A stretch of DNA of 64,000 bases from Microbacterium hydrocarbonoxydans (GTDB lineage: Bacteria > Actinomycetota > Actinomycetes > Actinomycetales > Microbacteriaceae), in contig NZ_JYJB01000008.1 of NCBI RefSeq assembly GCF_000956475.1, forward strand, positions 124,001-188,000, written 5' to 3'. The notes under the pieces are model-generated. The model did not search any database. It was not told the DNA's origin and saw nothing but the letters and a program-made list of their open reading frames with translations. The position numbers were made by a program, and so were the translations under genes. This document shows, one piece after another, positions 37,800 through 45,951 of the stretch (positions within the stretch are counted from its first letter, which is position 1; the number at the start of each line of letters is the position of its first letter).

Positions 37800-39070
37800 C
37801 GATGGCCTCGACCCTCGACGAGCACGCCGCCCGCATCGCGAACCTGCTCGCACCGCTTCTCCGATCTGTCGCCGACCCGGCCCGGGCAGAGACCGTCACG
37901 CTCGCTCCCGGCGGCCCGGCTCGCGGTCGCGTGCTGGCGGCCGACATCGCGAGTCCTCTTCCGGTGCCGCCCTTCGCGAATTCGCAGATGGACGGCTATG
38001 CCGTGCGTTCCGCCGACATCGCCGCGGCCTCGGCCGATCACCCTGTGCGCCTGCCGATCGGACCTGTGCGCGCCGCCGGCGACGCGGCCGGCACCCACCG
38101 ACCGGGCAGCGCGACGCCCGTCATGACAGGCGCTGCGATCCCCGCGGGCGCCGACGCGGTCGTGCCGATCGAGGTCGTCGATCCTCCGCGTTTCCTCGGC
38201 ATCGGAGGGTCTGACGGCGACCCCGGCGCCGGCGTCGCCTTCTCCGCTCCGGTGGCGCCGGGAGCATTCGTCCGCGAGGTCGGCAGCGACGTCACAGACG
38301 GTCAGCTGCTCCTTACGGCGGGAACCCGCCTCGGCCCCGCCCAGCTGGCGGCTCTCGCTGCGGTCGGCCTCACCTCGGCCCGCGTTCGTCCGCGCCCCCG
38401 GGTGCTGCTCGTCTCCACCGGCCATGAGCTGCGTGCCCCCGGCGAGCAGCTCGAGTCCGGGCAGATCTACGACGCGAACACGGCATCGCTCGCGGCATCC
38501 CTGCTCGACACCGGCGCCGACGTCGCCTGTGCCACGGCTCCCGACGACGCAGACGCGCTGCTCGCGATCGTCGCCGCGCACCCCGACGCCGACCTGCTGA
38601 TCACGACGGGCGGCGTGAGTGCCGGCGCGTTCGAGGTGGTGCGCGACGCCCTCGAGCCCCGCGGAGTGTCGTTCGGGCACGTCGCCATGCAGCCCGGCGG
38701 CCCGCAGGGCGCGGGGATGCTGCGCCGCGAAGGCCTGGCGCCGCTTCCCGTCGTCGCGTTCCCCGGCAATCCGGTCTCGGCGCTGCTATCGTTCGAGATG
38801 TTCCTGCGACCGCTGCTGCGGCGCGCGGCCGGTCTGCGGGAGCGACGCGAGGTGCGCTGGCTGCCGCTCGCCCACGCGATCGATTCGCCGCAGGGCAAGC
38901 ACCAGATCCGCCGGGGGATGCTGCGCGACGACGGCAGCGTCTCGGTGGGGGCGCCCGGGTCGCATCTGCTGCACGATTACGCTCGGGCGACGGTGCTGGT
39001 GCACGTGCCGTCCGGTATCGCCGCGCTCCCTGCCGGTGCCGAGGTCGAGGTCTGGAGGATCGATGAGTGA
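37796..39070 (+). CDS. moeA: Molybdopterin molybdenumtransferase
   Basis: 424 residues. Inserts molybdate into adenylated molybdopterin. PPFANSQMDGYAVRS near residue 58, SGQIYDANTASL near 222, TTGGVSAG near 268 and PGNPVSALLSFEMF near 322 define the family. Overlaps moaD by ATGA and moaC by 8 bp, forming a tight moaD-moeA-moaC-mog operon. Confidence 0.95.
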   Translation: MTMASTLDEHAARIANLLAPLLRSVADPARAETVTLAPGGPARGRVLAADIASPLPVPPFANSQMDGYAVRSADIAAASADHPVRLPIGPVRAAGDAAGTHRPGSATPVMTGAAIPAGADAVVPIEVVDPPRFLGIGGSDGDPGAGVAFSAPVAPGAFVREVGSDVTDGQLLLTAGTRLGPAQLAALAAVGLTSARVRPRPRVLLVSTGHELRAPGEQLESGQIYDANTASLAASLLDTGADVACATAPDDADALLAIVAAHPDADLLITTGGVSAGAFEVVRDALEPRGVSFGHVAMQPGGPQGAGMLRREGLAPLPVVAFPGNPVSALLSFEMFLRPLLRRAAGLRERREVRWLPLAHAIDSPQGKHQIRRGMLRDDGSVSVGAPGSHLLHDYARATVLVHVPSGIAALPAGAEVEVWRIDE

Positions 39071-39533
39071 GCTCTCGCATCTGCGCGCCGACGGGTCGGC
39101 GCACATGGTCGACGTCACCGAGAAGCAGGTGACGCGACGCGAAGCATCCGCGCAGGCCGTGCTGGAGACGACGCCCGAGGTCGTCGCGATGATCGCCGAC
39201 GGCTCGCTGCCGAAGGGCGAGGCGCTGGGCACCGCGCGGCTCGCCGGGATCATGGGCGCCAAGCAGACCTCGACGCTGATCCCGCTGTGCCACCCGCTGC
39301 CGCTCACGAAGCTGGCCGTCGACCTGGAGCCGCAGGGCGATCGCGTGCGCATCGTCGCGACGGCCGTGACGAACGGCGTCACCGGCGTCGAGATGGAGGC
39401 CTTGACCGGCGCGACCGTGGCCGCGCTGACGCTGTACGACATGATCAAGGCCGTCGACAAGCACGCGGTCATCACCGACGTTCTCGTGCTCGCGAAGTCG
39501 GGCGGCAAGAGCGGCGACTGGTCGCGGCCGTGA
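39063..39533 (+). CDS. moaC: Cyclic pyranopterin monophosphate synthase
   Basis: 156 residues, full length. Converts the MoaA product to cyclic pyranopterin monophosphate. MVDVTEKQVTRREA at the start, MGAKQTSTLIPLCHPLPL, GVEMEALTGATVAALTLYDM and KSGGKSGDW are hallmark blocks with catalytic Lys and Asp residues. Confidence 0.96.
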   Translation: MSELSHLRADGSAHMVDVTEKQVTRREASAQAVLETTPEVVAMIADGSLPKGEALGTARLAGIMGAKQTSTLIPLCHPLPLTKLAVDLEPQGDRVRIVATAVTNGVTGVEMEALTGATVAALTLYDMIKAVDKHAVITDVLVLAKSGGKSGDWSRP

Positions 39534-39997
39534 CCCGCAGCGCTCGCGTGCTCGTGGTCTCGACCAGGGCCGCGAACGGCGTGTACGAGGACCGCACGGG
39601 TCCTGTGATCGTCGGATGGCTGCGTGAGCGCGGATTCGAGGTGCAGATCGAGGTCGTGACGGATGCCGGCGTGGATGCCGCCCTGGGGGCGCTGCTCGCG
39701 GAGCATCCGTCGGTCGTGCTCACGACGGGCGGCACCGGCGTCTCGCCCGACGACCGCACACCCGAGGCGACCAGAGCCCTGCTCGATGTCGAGCTGCCGG
39801 GCATCATCGAGGAGGTGCGCCGCCGCGGCGCGGCGGTGACGCCCACGGCCGTGCTCAGCCGGGCGGTCGCCGGGGTCGCCGGGGAGACCGTCGTGATGAA
39901 CCTCCCCGGCTCCACAGGCGGTGTGCGCGACGGGCTCGCGGTTCTCGACGGGGTGCTCGACCACCTTCTCGACCAGCTCGACGGCGGGGACCACTGA
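39530..39997 (+). CDS. MogA/MoaB family molybdopterin adenylyltransferase
   Basis: 155 residues from GTG 39530, which overlaps the moaC stop (GTGA). TTGGTGVSPDDRTPEA and NLPGSTGGVRDGL are the two molybdopterin-binding loops. Adenylates molybdopterin before Mo insertion by MoeA. MogA and MoaB cannot be told apart with confidence; there is no other candidate in the cluster. Confidence 0.9.
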   Translation: MTRSARVLVVSTRAANGVYEDRTGPVIVGWLRERGFEVQIEVVTDAGVDAALGALLAEHPSVVLTTGGTGVSPDDRTPEATRALLDVELPGIIEEVRRRGAAVTPTAVLSRAVAGVAGETVVMNLPGSTGGVRDGLAVLDGVLDHLLDQLDGGDH

Positions 39998-40707
39998 TGT
40001 GCACGGTCGTGATCGACGCGGCGGACGCCGCATCCCTCCGTCTGCTGGCGGTGCGCGATGAAGATCCGCAGCGCGAATGGGATGCCCTCGGCGCCTGGTG
40101 GCCGGAGCGGTATCCGGGCGTGATCGGCATCCGCGACCGCCGAGCCGGCGGTGCGTGGCTCGCTGCGAACCCCGCCGAAGGCCGGCTCGCGGTGCTGCTG
40201 AATCGCGCCGATGTGCTCGATCTGCCTGCGGATCAGGCGCTGTCACGAGGATCTCTCGCGCTGGAATCGGTCTGGGGCCGCTCACCCGCAGGGACGGAGC
40301 GGATGCACGGGTTCAACCTGCTCGAGGTGCGCCCAGAGGGGTCGCGCGTGCTCGCCTGGGACGGCGCGACGCTCCGGGAGACGCCGATCGAGCCCGGCAC
40401 GCACATGATCGCTCACGACGATCTCGACGACCCCGAGACGCCGCGCATCGCCGCCTGGCTGCCGCAGTTCCGCGCGCTGGGCCCGACCGCGCTGAGTACG
40501 GATTGGCGATCGGACTGGGTGGGGATGCTGGCCGCGTCCGCCGCGCTTTCGCCCGAGGACGACCGGGCCATCATCCGCGACAACAGGCCGCACGGCTACC
40601 CGACGCAGTCGCTGTTGTACTGCACGGCCTCGGTCGGCGCGGCGGGAATCGACCTCGACTACCACGCGCTGCCGGCACCTGCGCACTGGTCGGCGCCCAC
40701 CACCTGA
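39997..40707 (+). CDS. TANGO2/NRDE family protein
   Basis: 236 residues. Begins MCT, giving a Cys at position 2, and shows RDEDPQREWDALGAWW, the ANPAEGRLAVLLNR NRDE-like block and YPTQSLLYCTASV near the end, consistent with the Ntn-hydrolase-like TANGO2 family. Biochemical role of the family is unsettled. Its ATG overlaps the mog stop by one base, tying it to Moco biosynthesis in this organism; the meaning of that link is unknown. Confidence 0.8.
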   Translation: MCTVVIDAADAASLRLLAVRDEDPQREWDALGAWWPERYPGVIGIRDRRAGGAWLAANPAEGRLAVLLNRADVLDLPADQALSRGSLALESVWGRSPAGTERMHGFNLLEVRPEGSRVLAWDGATLRETPIEPGTHMIAHDDLDDPETPRIAAWLPQFRALGPTALSTDWRSDWVGMLAASAALSPEDDRAIIRDNRPHGYPTQSLLYCTASVGAAGIDLDYHALPAPAHWSAPTT

Positions 40708-40784
40708 CCCCGCTCCGCCGCTCGCCCGCGCGCCTCACCGGCGTGCGTGGTCAGAGTCACATCGGAATCGCCGGGTGCGGATGC

Positions 40785-40804
40785 GATCTTGACCGCCCAA
40801 GATC
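40785..40804 (+). terminator. Hairpin after the TANGO2/NRDE gene
   Basis: GATCTTG-ACCGCC-CAAGATC, a perfect 7-bp stem directly upstream of the next promoter. Could be a terminator or an operator. Confidence 0.4.
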
Positions 40805-40811
40805 GAAACCC

Positions 40812-40877
40812 TTGACCGCTGTACCTACCTCGCGATACTCTTTCCACAAGTTAGAAGATTAGTTCCGTATCACGGAA
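40812..40877 (+). promoter_or_regulatory. Promoter of the 49-codon gene with TTCCG-N5-CGGAA operator
   Basis: TTGACC (40812-40817) and GATACT (40834-40839) are 16 nt apart; the palindrome TTCCG-TATCA-CGGAA lies at 40863-40877 and is followed by TGAACAG. Same architecture as the urate and xdh promoters. Confidence 0.6.
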
Positions 40878-40904
40878 TGAACAGCTCGATGGAGAGGTGA
40901 CGAC

Positions 40905-41054
40905 ATGGCACGCAACGACCAGACGCCGATGGATCGCGACGACCGCGAGCAGCCGATCGTCAACATCGATCCGGACTTCTACGTCCCCTCGGGCGCCGAG
41001 CGCACGAACAGCTACCTGCGCGCGCTGCGCATCCTCTTCCCCAAAGCCGCCTGA
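40905..41054 (+). CDS. Small protein of unknown function under the purine-type operator
   Basis: 49 residues, soluble, acidic N-terminal half (MARNDQTPMDRDDREQP) then VNIDPDFYVPSG and a basic amphipathic end (SYLRALRILFPKAA). GGAGAGG lies 8 nt before the ATG, third codon positions are overwhelmingly G or C, and the gene has its own promoter with the TTCCG palindrome. I do not recognise it. It ends 1 bp before the stop of the convergent GlxA-type regulator. Could be a partner or regulator of purine or Mo enzymes; purely inferred. Confidence 0.65.
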   Translation: MARNDQTPMDRDDREQPIVNIDPDFYVPSGAERTNSYLRALRILFPKAA

Positions 41055-41055
41055 G

Positions 41056-42027
41056 TCAGGCTGCCGTACCCTCGTCGCTCAGGCACGAGAAGCGCGCCCG
41101 ATAGGCGGTGGGCGTCATCGCGAGCACGCGGGAGAAGTTCTGCCGCAGCACTGCGGCGGATCCGAACCCGCACTCCTCGGCGATGTGCTCGAGCGGCAGG
41201 TCGGTGCGCTCCAGCATCCGCTGCGCATGCAGGATCCGCTGGCGGGCGAACCACGCCGCCGGCGTCACGCCATAGTCGGCTTTGAAGCGGCGCGCGAATG
41301 TGCGCGGCGACATCAGGGCTCGGGCCGCCATCTCGTCGACGCCGATGTCCTCGCGGAGGTTCTGCACGGCCCATTCGGCCACGGTAGAGAGCGAGTCGGA
41401 TGCCACGTGCGGGATCGGCCGGTCGATGAACTGCGCCTGCCCGCCGTCGCGCTGGGGAGGCACGACCATGCGGCGCGCGACGCGGTTCGTGAGCTCGGCG
41501 CCGATCTCCTGACGCAGCAGGTGCAGGCATGCGTCGATGCCGGCGGCCGTGCCCGCGCTCGTGATGATACGGCCGTCCTGCACGAACAGCACGTCGGCAT
41601 CGACCTCGATCTCGGGGTACATGGCGGCGAGGTGCTGCGAGTACATCCAGTGCGTCGTGGCACGGCGGCCGTCGAGCACGCCGGCCGCTCCCAGGATGAA
41701 CGAGCCGCTGCACACGCTGATCACCCAGGCCTCCCGCGCGACAGCATCGCGTGCGAGGTCGAGCAGTGCGGGATCGATCAAGCCCCAGTACTCCCGCGGC
41801 ACCGGGCAGAAGATCACGAGGTCGGCCTCGTAGGCGAAGGAGAGGTCGTTCTCGACGTTGATCGAGAAACCCATCTTCGAGTTCACGACCCCGGGGCGCG
41901 GAGCGACGACACGGAAGTCGAAGTTGGGCACGCCGTCATCCGATCGGTCGAGGCCGAAGGCCTCGCAGGCCACACCGAACTCGAAGGGTGCGAACCCCTC
42001 TTGGATCACGCAGGCCACAGTCTTCAT
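41056..42027 (-). CDS. GlxA family transcriptional regulator (DJ-1/PfpI + AraC HTH)
   Basis: 323 residues. N-terminal class I amidotransferase-like domain (about 1-190) with the nucleophile-elbow-like VCSGSFILGAAGVLDGRRATTHW, and C-terminal AraC domain (about 220-320) with MSPRTFARRFKADYG and CGFGSAAVLRQNFSR. Such regulators control nitrogenous compound use in several bacteria; target unknown. GAGGGAG precedes the ATG. Confidence 0.92.
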   Translation of the reverse strand: MKTVACVIQEGFAPFEFGVACEAFGLDRSDDGVPNFDFRVVAPRPGVVNSKMGFSINVENDLSFAYEADLVIFCPVPREYWGLIDPALLDLARDAVAREAWVISVCSGSFILGAAGVLDGRRATTHWMYSQHLAAMYPEIEVDADVLFVQDGRIITSAGTAAGIDACLHLLRQEIGAELTNRVARRMVVPPQRDGGQAQFIDRPIPHVASDSLSTVAEWAVQNLREDIGVDEMAARALMSPRTFARRFKADYGVTPAAWFARQRILHAQRMLERTDLPLEHIAEECGFGSAAVLRQNFSRVLAMTPTAYRARFSCLSDEGTAA

Positions 42028-42044
42028 GGTCGATCGCTCCCTCT

Positions 42045-42086
42045 GGGTTGCTGAGCTGGTCTGGATTGCTGAGCTCGTCGAAGCAT
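42045..42086. repeat. Short direct repeat related to the CTTCGACAGGCTCAG family
   Basis: GGGTTGCTGAGCTGGTC and GGATTGCTGAGCTCGTCGAAGC in tandem upstream of the GlxA-type regulator. CTGAGCTCGTCGAAG is identical to the copy at 30775-30789. Confidence 0.65.
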
Positions 42087-42157
42087 GGCGGTTTTCCTAC
42101 GTTCGGCGTCAGTTCTGCCACTCGTGACCGTTCAACTATGAACGTAGCGTTTCTGCC

Positions 42158-42319
42158 ATGGTACTCCTCATCGCACTTCTCGCACTCATCGCCTGGGCCG
42201 CCATCGCCACCTTCTTCGAGGTGCGCCGCGACGGATACCGCGCGGTGCCGACCGACTGGACGCGCGTCGCCGGACGCGAATCGGGCGAGCAGCCCGAGGT
42301 CATCCAGAGATCTCTCTGA
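42158..42319 (+). CDS. 53-residue single-span membrane protein
   Basis: MVLLIALLALIAWAAIATFF is one hydrophobic helix, followed by a hydrophilic tail EVRRDGYRAVPTDWTRVAG rich in charged residues. TAGCGT lies 7 nt before the ATG with no Shine-Dalgarno, so probably leaderless. Coding bias fits its neighbours. Function unknown. Confidence 0.7.
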   Translation: MVLLIALLALIAWAAIATFFEVRRDGYRAVPTDWTRVAGRESGEQPEVIQRSL

Positions 42320-42360
42320 TCGACTGCCCAAGACCGGTTGCTGCGGCTACGCTCGACTGC

Positions 42361-42960
42361 ATGAGCGAGCCCCAGCAGCAGCCCTACCAGCAGCCGCAGC
42401 CTTACCAGCAGCCGCAGCCCTACCAGCAGCAGGCGCCTTCCCTCGACGGCGCCCCGCAGGGTCACCCGGGCGCCGGCCCGCAGTTTGCCGGGCAGCAGCC
42501 TCCGGCTTCCGGCAATCCCGGCCAGGCATATCCGGGCCAGGCATATCCGGGCCAGAGCTACCCTGGCCAGGCATACCCCGGCCAGAACTATCCGAACGCC
42601 GGCTACCCGGGCCAGGGCTACTCCGGCCCCGCACGCCCGGCCGCCTCGGGAAAGGCACTCGGACGCACGGCTCTGATCGTCGCTCTCATCGCGTTCGGGA
42701 TCGGGGTGCTCGGCTCCTTCCTCTTCCCGATACTGTCCGGTGTCCTGCAGTACGGGTACGGGCTCGGATACGGCATCGTCAACGGCGTCATCAGCTTCCT
42801 GGTGCTGGTCGGCTCGGTGATCGCGCTCATCCTCGGCCTCATCGCCATCCGCCGCCCTGGTTCTCCGATCCTCGCCGGCATCGCGATCGGCATCGCCGCG
42901 AGCGAGATCGCGGCCACCGTGATCTCGTGGATCTCCTCCTTGTTCTACACCTTCGTCTGA
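42361..42960 (+). CDS. DUF4190-like membrane protein with Gln/Pro/Gly/Tyr-rich N-terminus
   Basis: 199 residues. Residues 1-95 are low complexity, with repeats of YQQPQP and of Y-P-G-Q; residues about 97-199 hold three hydrophobic helices with ALGRTALIVALIAFGIGVLG. TACGCT is 7 nt before the ATG (leaderless type). Paralogous to the next gene. The repeats vary in number within families, so length may be polymorphic. Function unknown. Confidence 0.8.
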   Translation: MSEPQQQPYQQPQPYQQPQPYQQQAPSLDGAPQGHPGAGPQFAGQQPPASGNPGQAYPGQAYPGQSYPGQAYPGQNYPNAGYPGQGYSGPARPAASGKALGRTALIVALIAFGIGVLGSFLFPILSGVLQYGYGLGYGIVNGVISFLVLVGSVIALILGLIAIRRPGSPILAGIAIGIAASEIAATVISWISSLFYTFV

Positions 42961-42974
42961 GACCGGGAACCATC

Positions 42975-43400
42975 ATGAGCGAATCGCAGCAGCCCTCCGC
43001 CCAGCCGTATCCTCCGGCATCGCCGTACGGCGCACCCCAGGCAGCCCCGCACGGTGCACTGCAGCAGGGCCCCCCTTCTCACGGCGCCCCCGCAGCAGCC
43101 AAGCCCCTGGGACGAACCGCGTTCCTGGTCGCCGTCGCGACCGCGGGTCTCGGTCTGCTGTTCTCGATGATCACGCCGTTCCTGTACACGAGCGGCAACT
43201 ACGACGTCGCCGACTCGCTGGGCGCCGTGATCGGCATCCTCCTGCTGCTGGGCGGGATCGCCGGGAGCGTGCTCGCGATCCTCGCGCTGCGTCGCCCTGC
43301 CCCGCACCTGCTGGCGGCGATCGCTCTCGGCATCGCCGGCTCGCTGGTCGTCGGCCGCGTGCTCACGTGGATGTCGTCGCTGCTGTACTACTTCTTCTGA
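42975..43400 (+). CDS. DUF4190-like membrane protein, paralogue of the preceding gene
   Basis: 141 residues from ATG 42975. Pro/Ala/Gln-rich first 45 residues, then KPLGRTAFLVAVATAGLGLLFSM and two further helices ending in SSLLYYFF, parallel to SSLFYTFV of the neighbour, so a tandem duplication that has diverged. The last 13 bp overlap the end of the convergent glycosyltransferase gene. Confidence 0.8.
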   Translation: MSESQQPSAQPYPPASPYGAPQAAPHGALQQGPPSHGAPAAAKPLGRTAFLVAVATAGLGLLFSMITPFLYTSGNYDVADSLGAVIGILLLLGGIAGSVLAILALRRPAPHLLAAIALGIAGSLVVGRVLTWMSSLLYYFF

Positions 43401-44626
43401 GCATCGGCGATCACGCGCCGGTAGATCTCGATCATCGCGGCGGTCCGCGAGGACTGCCGGAAGGCCTCGGCCGTGGACTCGAGCGGGACCGGGGCGGTTC
43501 CTGAGGCGATGTCGGATGCCGCCTGCCGCAGCGTCCGGGCGAGAGCGGCGATGCGCTGCGCCTCCACGTCCCGCCCCGAGCCTTCGGCGTCGGGCACCGC
43601 CCACAGGCCGCCGCCGAGCTCGGCGGCGATGTCGGGATCGCTGATCACCGAGGGTGTGCCGAGCGTGGCAGCCTCGAACGGCGTCATGCCCTGCGTCTCG
43701 AAGCCGATCGACGTCTGCACGAGAGCATCTGCGGCGGCGATCCTGGCCAGCGTCTCGGCGTAGGTGAGCTTGCCGGAGAAGCGCACATTCGGCGTCCCGG
43801 CGACGAGCTTCTCGGCGGCCGCGCGCTGCGCCCCGCCGCCGATGATCTCCAGCTCGGCCTCGACGCCCGACCCGACCCAGGCCTTGAGGAACGGAAGCAG
43901 ACGCTTCTCGGGGCTCATCCGGCCGAGCCAGACGAAGCGGGGCGGCCCCGGCATCCGCTCGCTCGGGGCCTCGGCGAGCGTCGCCGCGCGCACGTCGTCG
44001 TCGATGCCGTTCCAGACCACGTCGACGTGGCCGAAGACCTCGTGCTGCTCGAGCCGGCGCGCGAAGTGCGTGGAGGGCGCCGTGACGGCCGATGCTCCGG
44101 CAGCGAGGCCGCGCAGGAACGCCCAGCCGTCAGAGCCGGCGCCGCTCCCTGGCAGGGCGCTGCGCCGCCACAGGTTGAGGACGACCAGCGCGGGACCTGC
44201 CAGCGGCGTGACGGCGCGGATGCCGACGTCGACCCTGTTGTGCATGGTGTGCACAACAGGGAGGCCGTGCCTCCGGGCGAAGCGGTGACCGATGAAGCCG
44301 CCCCAGAAATCGGCCTGCACGTGCACGAGGTCGACCGGCGGCCTGCGGGTCATCGCCCGATCGAGGAAGCGGTCGATCGAGCGCCCCGGCCAGCTCATCG
44401 AGTACTCGCGGTCGGTCGTGATCGGCATCGACGGGAGGTCGACGTTCGCAGGATCATGCGTGCCCGAATGGGCCCCTGAGCCTGTCGGAGGGTGCATCTT
44501 CGGCGCGACGACGGTCACGGTGTGGCCGGCGCGTTCCAGGAACTCGCGCTGCAGGCGCATCGACACCTGCGCCCCGCCCAGCGAGTCGAGGTGCTGATCG
44601 CCGAAGAAGACGATGTGCATCGTCAC
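43388..44626 (-). CDS. GT4-type glycosyltransferase
   Basis: 412 residues, GT-B fold. N-terminal HIVFFGDQHLDSLGGAQVSMRLQREFLERAGH, the linker FVWLGRMSPEKRLLPFLKAW near residue 230, and the donor-binding QGMTPFEAATLGTPSVISD with the conserved Glu. Transfers a nucleotide-sugar to an unknown acceptor, possibly a lipid. ATGA overlap with the upstream glycosyltransferase. A 20-bp REP-like sequence lies inside the frame at 44473-44492, encoding PPTGSGA. Confidence 0.9.
   Translation of the reverse strand: MTMHIVFFGDQHLDSLGGAQVSMRLQREFLERAGHTVTVVAPKMHPPTGSGAHSGTHDPANVDLPSMPITTDREYSMSWPGRSIDRFLDRAMTRRPPVDLVHVQADFWGGFIGHRFARRHGLPVVHTMHNRVDVGIRAVTPLAGPALVVLNLWRRSALPGSGAGSDGWAFLRGLAAGASAVTAPSTHFARRLEQHEVFGHVDVVWNGIDDDVRAATLAEAPSERMPGPPRFVWLGRMSPEKRLLPFLKAWVGSGVEAELEIIGGGAQRAAAEKLVAGTPNVRFSGKLTYAETLARIAAADALVQTSIGFETQGMTPFEAATLGTPSVISDPDIAAELGGGLWAVPDAEGSGRDVEAQRIAALARTLRQAASDIASGTAPVPLESTAEAFRQSSRTAAMIEIYRRVIADAQKK
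44473..44492. repeat. REP-like sequence inside a glycosyltransferase gene
   Basis: The complement reads CCCTCCGACAGGCTCAGGGG, one substitution from the repeat at 30700-30716 over the shared 17 bases. In frame, in a surface-loop-like stretch. Confidence 0.6.
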
Positions 44627-45822
44627 TCGGGAAGCGGCTCGTCGCGGTACAGCGCCTCGAAGGTGTCGAGAGTGCGGTTGATGTCGTGGATGATGACGCC
44701 GTCGAGAGAGGCTCGCTGCATCCGTTCGTACTCCTCCGGCGTCGCGGTGAGCACGTCGGTCAGGCGCGCGGCCAGCTCGTCGACGTCGCCCGGTTCGAAC
44801 AGGTAGCCGTTCTCTCCGTCGTGCACGAGGTGCGGAAGGGCGACGGCGTCTGCAGCGACGATCGGCAGCGCCGAGGCCATGGCCTCCATGGTCGCGATCG
44901 ACTGCAGCTCTGCGATCGAGGCGATCGCGAACACCGAGGCGCGCGAGAGCAGCGCGCGCAGCTCCTCGTCGGTCGTGCGACCGTGGAACGTGACCCGGTC
45001 GGCGAGGCCGAGCTTGGCGGTGAGGTGCTCGAGGTTCTTGCGCTGATCGCCGCCGCCGACGATGTCGAAGGTGGTCTCGAGAGCGGGGTCGAGCTTCGTC
45101 ATCGCGTGCAGGATGACCTCGACCTGCTTCTCGGCGGTGAGCCGCCCGACGAAGACGATGCGGTTCTTCTCGCGCGGGCCGATGACCGGGGTGTACTGCG
45201 AACGGTCGATGCCGCAGCTGATGGGGATCACTCCGCTGACGCCCACGGTCTTCTCGAGGAAGTCGGCCGCACGGCGCGTCGGCGTGGTGACGGCGCGCAT
45301 CATCTCGAAGGTGCGCTTCGCGTCTGCCCAGGCGAACTTCTCGACCTCACGGTCGACGAAGTCGGGGAAGATCGAGTGATCGAGGATGTTCTCCGCCATG
45401 ACGTGGTTGGTCGCGATCACGGGGATGCCGCGCTCACGGGCGATGTGGGCCAGGCCCCGGCCGATCACGATGTGCGACTGGATGTGCACGACGTCGGGCT
45501 GCACGCGATCGAGCACGATGCGCGCGTAGTGCTTCGAGCGCCAGGGCCATACGAAGCGGATCCAGTCGTGCGCCAGCCAGCGGACGGACGGCAGCCGGTG
45601 CAGCGTCATCGGCTCGCCCTCGACGACCTCGGTCCGAGGCTTCGCCCGGCGATAGGCCTGGTTGGGGGCGGCCACGTGGACGTCGTGACCGCGCTGCACG
45701 AGGCCGGCGGCGAGGCGCTCTGCGAATCGGGCTGCGCCGTTGATGTCGGGGGCGAACGTGTCGCATCCGAGCAGGATGCGCAGCGGTCGCTGGTCGGTCG
45801 AGTCGGATGCGGGAGAAGACAT
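44623..45822 (-). CDS. GT4-type glycosyltransferase
   Basis: 399 residues from ATG 45822; an in-frame ATG at 45852 is the alternative and lies beyond an A7 run. GT-B features: LLGCDTFAPDINGAARFAERLAAGL, HIQSHIVIGRGLAHIA, FVGRLTAEKQVEVILHAM and the donor site IAELQSIATMEAMASALPIVA. Resembles alpha-mannosyltransferases such as PimB-like proteins, though that is a guess. Operonic with the downstream glycosyltransferase. Confidence 0.9.
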   Translation of the reverse strand: MSSPASDSTDQRPLRILLGCDTFAPDINGAARFAERLAAGLVQRGHDVHVAAPNQAYRRAKPRTEVVEGEPMTLHRLPSVRWLAHDWIRFVWPWRSKHYARIVLDRVQPDVVHIQSHIVIGRGLAHIARERGIPVIATNHVMAENILDHSIFPDFVDREVEKFAWADAKRTFEMMRAVTTPTRRAADFLEKTVGVSGVIPISCGIDRSQYTPVIGPREKNRIVFVGRLTAEKQVEVILHAMTKLDPALETTFDIVGGGDQRKNLEHLTAKLGLADRVTFHGRTTDEELRALLSRASVFAIASIAELQSIATMEAMASALPIVAADAVALPHLVHDGENGYLFEPGDVDELAARLTDVLTATPEEYERMQRASLDGVIIHDINRTLDTFEALYRDEPLPE

Positions 45823-45951
45823 GCTGCCTTTTTTTGAAGGTTCGACGGCCATGGAGCGCCCGGTCGGGCGGTGGCCACTCTACCCGAGGGCACTGGCCGG
45901 GCAGCCCAGGCATACCGGCATCCGCCCAGGCAGAGCGCCTAGCGTTGTCCT

